DNA of 7,451 nt from Peptococcaceae bacterium UBA4997 (GTDB taxonomy: Bacteria; Bacillota; Dehalobacteriia; UBA4068; UBA4997), in contig DGYV01000067.1 of the NCBI GenBank assembly GCA_002398485.1, forward strand, positions 31,965-39,415, written 5' to 3'. The notes beneath the pieces were generated by a model. It was not told the origin of the DNA and ran no database searches. It saw only the letters and a list, made by a program, of their open reading frames with translations. Each line of letters begins with the position of its first letter. Position 1 is the stretch's first letter. Below are positions 6,551-7,451 of this stretch, one piece after another. The position numbers and the translations under genes are program-made.

Positions 6551-6584
6551 AAAAGAATCCTGTTTAAGCAGGATTCTTTTTTTT
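6551..6584 (+). terminator. Strong intrinsic terminator after the amidase gene
   Basis: AAAAGAATCCTG (6551-6562) and CAGGATTCTTTT (6569-6580) form a 12-bp perfect stem with a 6-nt loop (TTTAAG), followed by an unbroken T tract to 6584. It begins 4 nt after the stop codon. The A-rich left flank means it could also work on the reverse strand. Confidence 0.93.
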
Positions 6585-6619
6585 AGCCCCGAATTTTATA
6601 TTTAAGTAATAATATGTAA

Positions 6620-6637
6620 ATTATTGGTAACAATAAT
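6620..6637 (+). promoter_or_regulatory. Small GNRA-type hairpin or operator-like palindrome before the DUF2953 gene
   Basis: ATTATTG (6620-6626) and CAATAAT (6631-6637) are perfect 7-bp inverted arms around GTAA, which as RNA is a GNRA tetraloop. It lies 13 nt before the ribosome binding site. The surrounding 6585-6619 is AT-rich with no clear sigma-A promoter pair. It may be a leader hairpin, a repressor site or chance; the stem is AT-rich and weak. Confidence 0.3.
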
Positions 6638-6663
6638 GCCAGCTTGGGAAAAGAGGTGGCTTT

Positions 6664-7392
6664 ATGGGTTGGCTGATTGCTCTTATTATAATCCTGTTGG
6701 TTTTAGTATACCCTTTAAGGATAAGAATAGAGGCTTCCTGCCACAATATGCTTAAGGCTTCTTTATACTGGCAGCCCTTACCTTTTTTGAAGAAAAGGCC
6801 TAAAGTGAAAATATATAGGTTTGAAGCTAAGAATCCTTTGGCGGCAAGCGCGAAAAATACCGTTAAAGAAGATGAGGAAGCCACAAAAACTGCAGAAAAA
6901 ACAAAAATAAAAGAAACTAGCAAAAAAACTGCGGTCAAGAAACAACAAAAAACCAAAAAGACAAAAAAAGAGTTTGATTGGAAAGCATTTGCCAAACACT
7001 TCCCCTGGAAAAAGGTAATGGACAAGTGCTTAAAAACGGGCAGTTTGGAAGAATTAAAGCTGCACCTTGTGCTTATAGGCAACCCGTTTTACGCCTGTTT
7101 GGGCGGCGGTTTTTTATGGATGAAGCTGGGCTGGCTTTTGGGTGTTTTAAGTACAAAGCTTAAGCATTTTCCCGCTAAGCCTAATATAAACATTGTGTGG
7201 CGGGAAAAAGATTTTGAAGCGGAAGTTGACTTGTTATTTATGGTACGTTTTGGAAGTGGTATAGTTTTAGGTATTTACTTGCTTTATATCATATTAAAAG
7301 AAAGGAAGCGGTGCAAAAATGAAGGGCGACAAAGCAATAGAAGGTTTGTTGAGTACGGCAATGGAAAGCCTGCGCAAAATGGTGGATGTTAA
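6664..7392 (+). CDS. DUF2953 family membrane protein (YtfI-like)
   Basis: A 242-residue membrane protein of unknown function. It has an N-terminal transmembrane segment (2-17), then a short domain (18-55). A low-complexity Lys/Thr/Glu-rich stretch (about 63-103) follows, then the conserved DUF2953 block around GSLEELKLHLVLIGNPFYACLGG (126-148), and a C-terminal hydrophobic segment (about 196-211). Next to gerW/ytfJ it matches the ytfI-ytfJ pairing of Bacillus and many spore-formers, so a sporulation-linked membrane role is inferred. ATG 6664 follows AGAGGTG (6652-6658) at good spacing. The last 24 residues or so are read out of frame from the start of gerW and look unconserved, suggesting a lost stop codon. 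The charged linker is A-rich DNA and probably variable in length. Confidence 0.85.
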   Translation: MGWLIALIIILLVLVYPLRIRIEASCHNMLKASLYWQPLPFLKKRPKVKIYRFEAKNPLAASAKNTVKEDEEATKTAEKTKIKETSKKTAVKKQQKTKKTKKEFDWKAFAKHFPWKKVMDKCLKTGSLEELKLHLVLIGNPFYACLGGGFLWMKLGWLLGVLSTKLKHFPAKPNINIVWREKDFEAEVDLLFMVRFGSGIVLGIYLLYIILKERKRCKNEGRQSNRRFVEYGNGKPAQNGGC

Positions 7393-7451
7393 TACAGTAG
7401 TAGGAGATATGCTTACAACTCCTGATGGTACAAGCATTATCCCTATTTCTA
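7319..7451 (+). CDS. ytfJ: GerW/YtfJ sporulation family protein, N-terminal part (runs off the window)
   Basis: The first 44 codons are present; the rest lies beyond the right edge. The visible N-terminus carries the family hallmarks IEGLLSTAMESLRKMVDVNT (7-26), then VVGD (27-30), TPDGTSIIPIS (34-44). YtfJ (GerW) in B. subtilis is a spore-associated protein needed for efficient L-alanine germination, and homologues also occur in some non-spore-formers. The ATG at 7319 follows GGAAGCGGTG (7304-7313). It starts inside the DUF2953 gene, overlapping by 74 nt in another frame, which implies co-transcription and possibly coupled translation. Confidence 0.9.
   Translation, partial: MKGDKAIEGLLSTAMESLRKMVDVNTVVGDMLTTPDGTSIIPIS

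Noticed and set aside
6621..7082. 153-codon minus-strand open frame rich in Phe opposite the DUF2953 gene
   Set aside because: The Phe/Leu/Ser-rich product is the complement of the Lys-rich A-rich linker; the hydrophobic look is an artefact of composition.
1..7451. CRISPR array, tRNA/rRNA genes, insertion sequences, defence or toxin-antitoxin modules
   Set aside because: No regularly spaced repeats, no cloverleaf-like sequence, no transposase or integrase motifs and no small paired genes of those kinds were seen on either strand.

Overview
The window looks like chromosomal DNA from a low-to-moderate-GC member of the Bacillota. Evidence: strong Shine-Dalgarno sites of the AAGAGGTG type, frequent TTG/GTG starts, an ScpA-ScpB pair, and a DUF2953 (YtfI-like) plus GerW/YtfJ pair at the right edge, which is typical of spore-formers and their relatives. 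Genus cannot be fixed from sequence alone; Negativicutes or Peptococcaceae-like Clostridia are compatible guesses. All credible genes lie on the + strand, and there is no phage, IS, CRISPR or toxin-antitoxin signature.

Layout. (1) 1-1427: a possible last fragment of an upstream gene, then a stand-alone TrpB2-type tryptophan synthase beta subunit. (2) 1428-1671: a spacer holding a nested imperfect palindrome built around a TGTCATTCTGA...TCAGGATGACA repeat and ending in a T run, followed by a good sigma-A-type promoter. (3) 1672-4716: a tight apparent operon of an S2P/M50 intramembrane metalloprotease, tryptophanyl-tRNA synthetase with an Fe-S-type cysteine motif, scpA and scpB; gaps are 13-37 bp and no terminator is visible inside. 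(4) 4717-5949: a separate promoter, a branched-chain aminotransferase (ilvE) and a hairpin terminator. (5) 6040-6584: a small Trp-rich amidase_6-domain protein without signal peptide, then a strong intrinsic terminator. (6) 6585-7451: a short leader with a GNRA-type hairpin, a DUF2953 membrane protein, and the first 44 codons of gerW/ytfJ, overlapping by 74 nt.

Functionally the region mixes housekeeping (SMC-ScpAB chromosome condensation, Trp-tRNA charging), amino-acid metabolism (indole to tryptophan, branched-chain transamination) and sporulation/envelope genes (DUF2953, GerW, possibly S2P and the amidase). The protease-trpS-scpA-scpB-DUF2953-ytfJ order is one I recall from spore-forming Clostridia; here ilvE and the amidase, each with its own signals, interrupt it. 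I see no convincing new multi-gene system. The items most worth a second look are the palindromic element, the cysteine motif in TrpRS, the interrupted synteny with the Trp-rich amidase, and the long DUF2953/gerW overlap.
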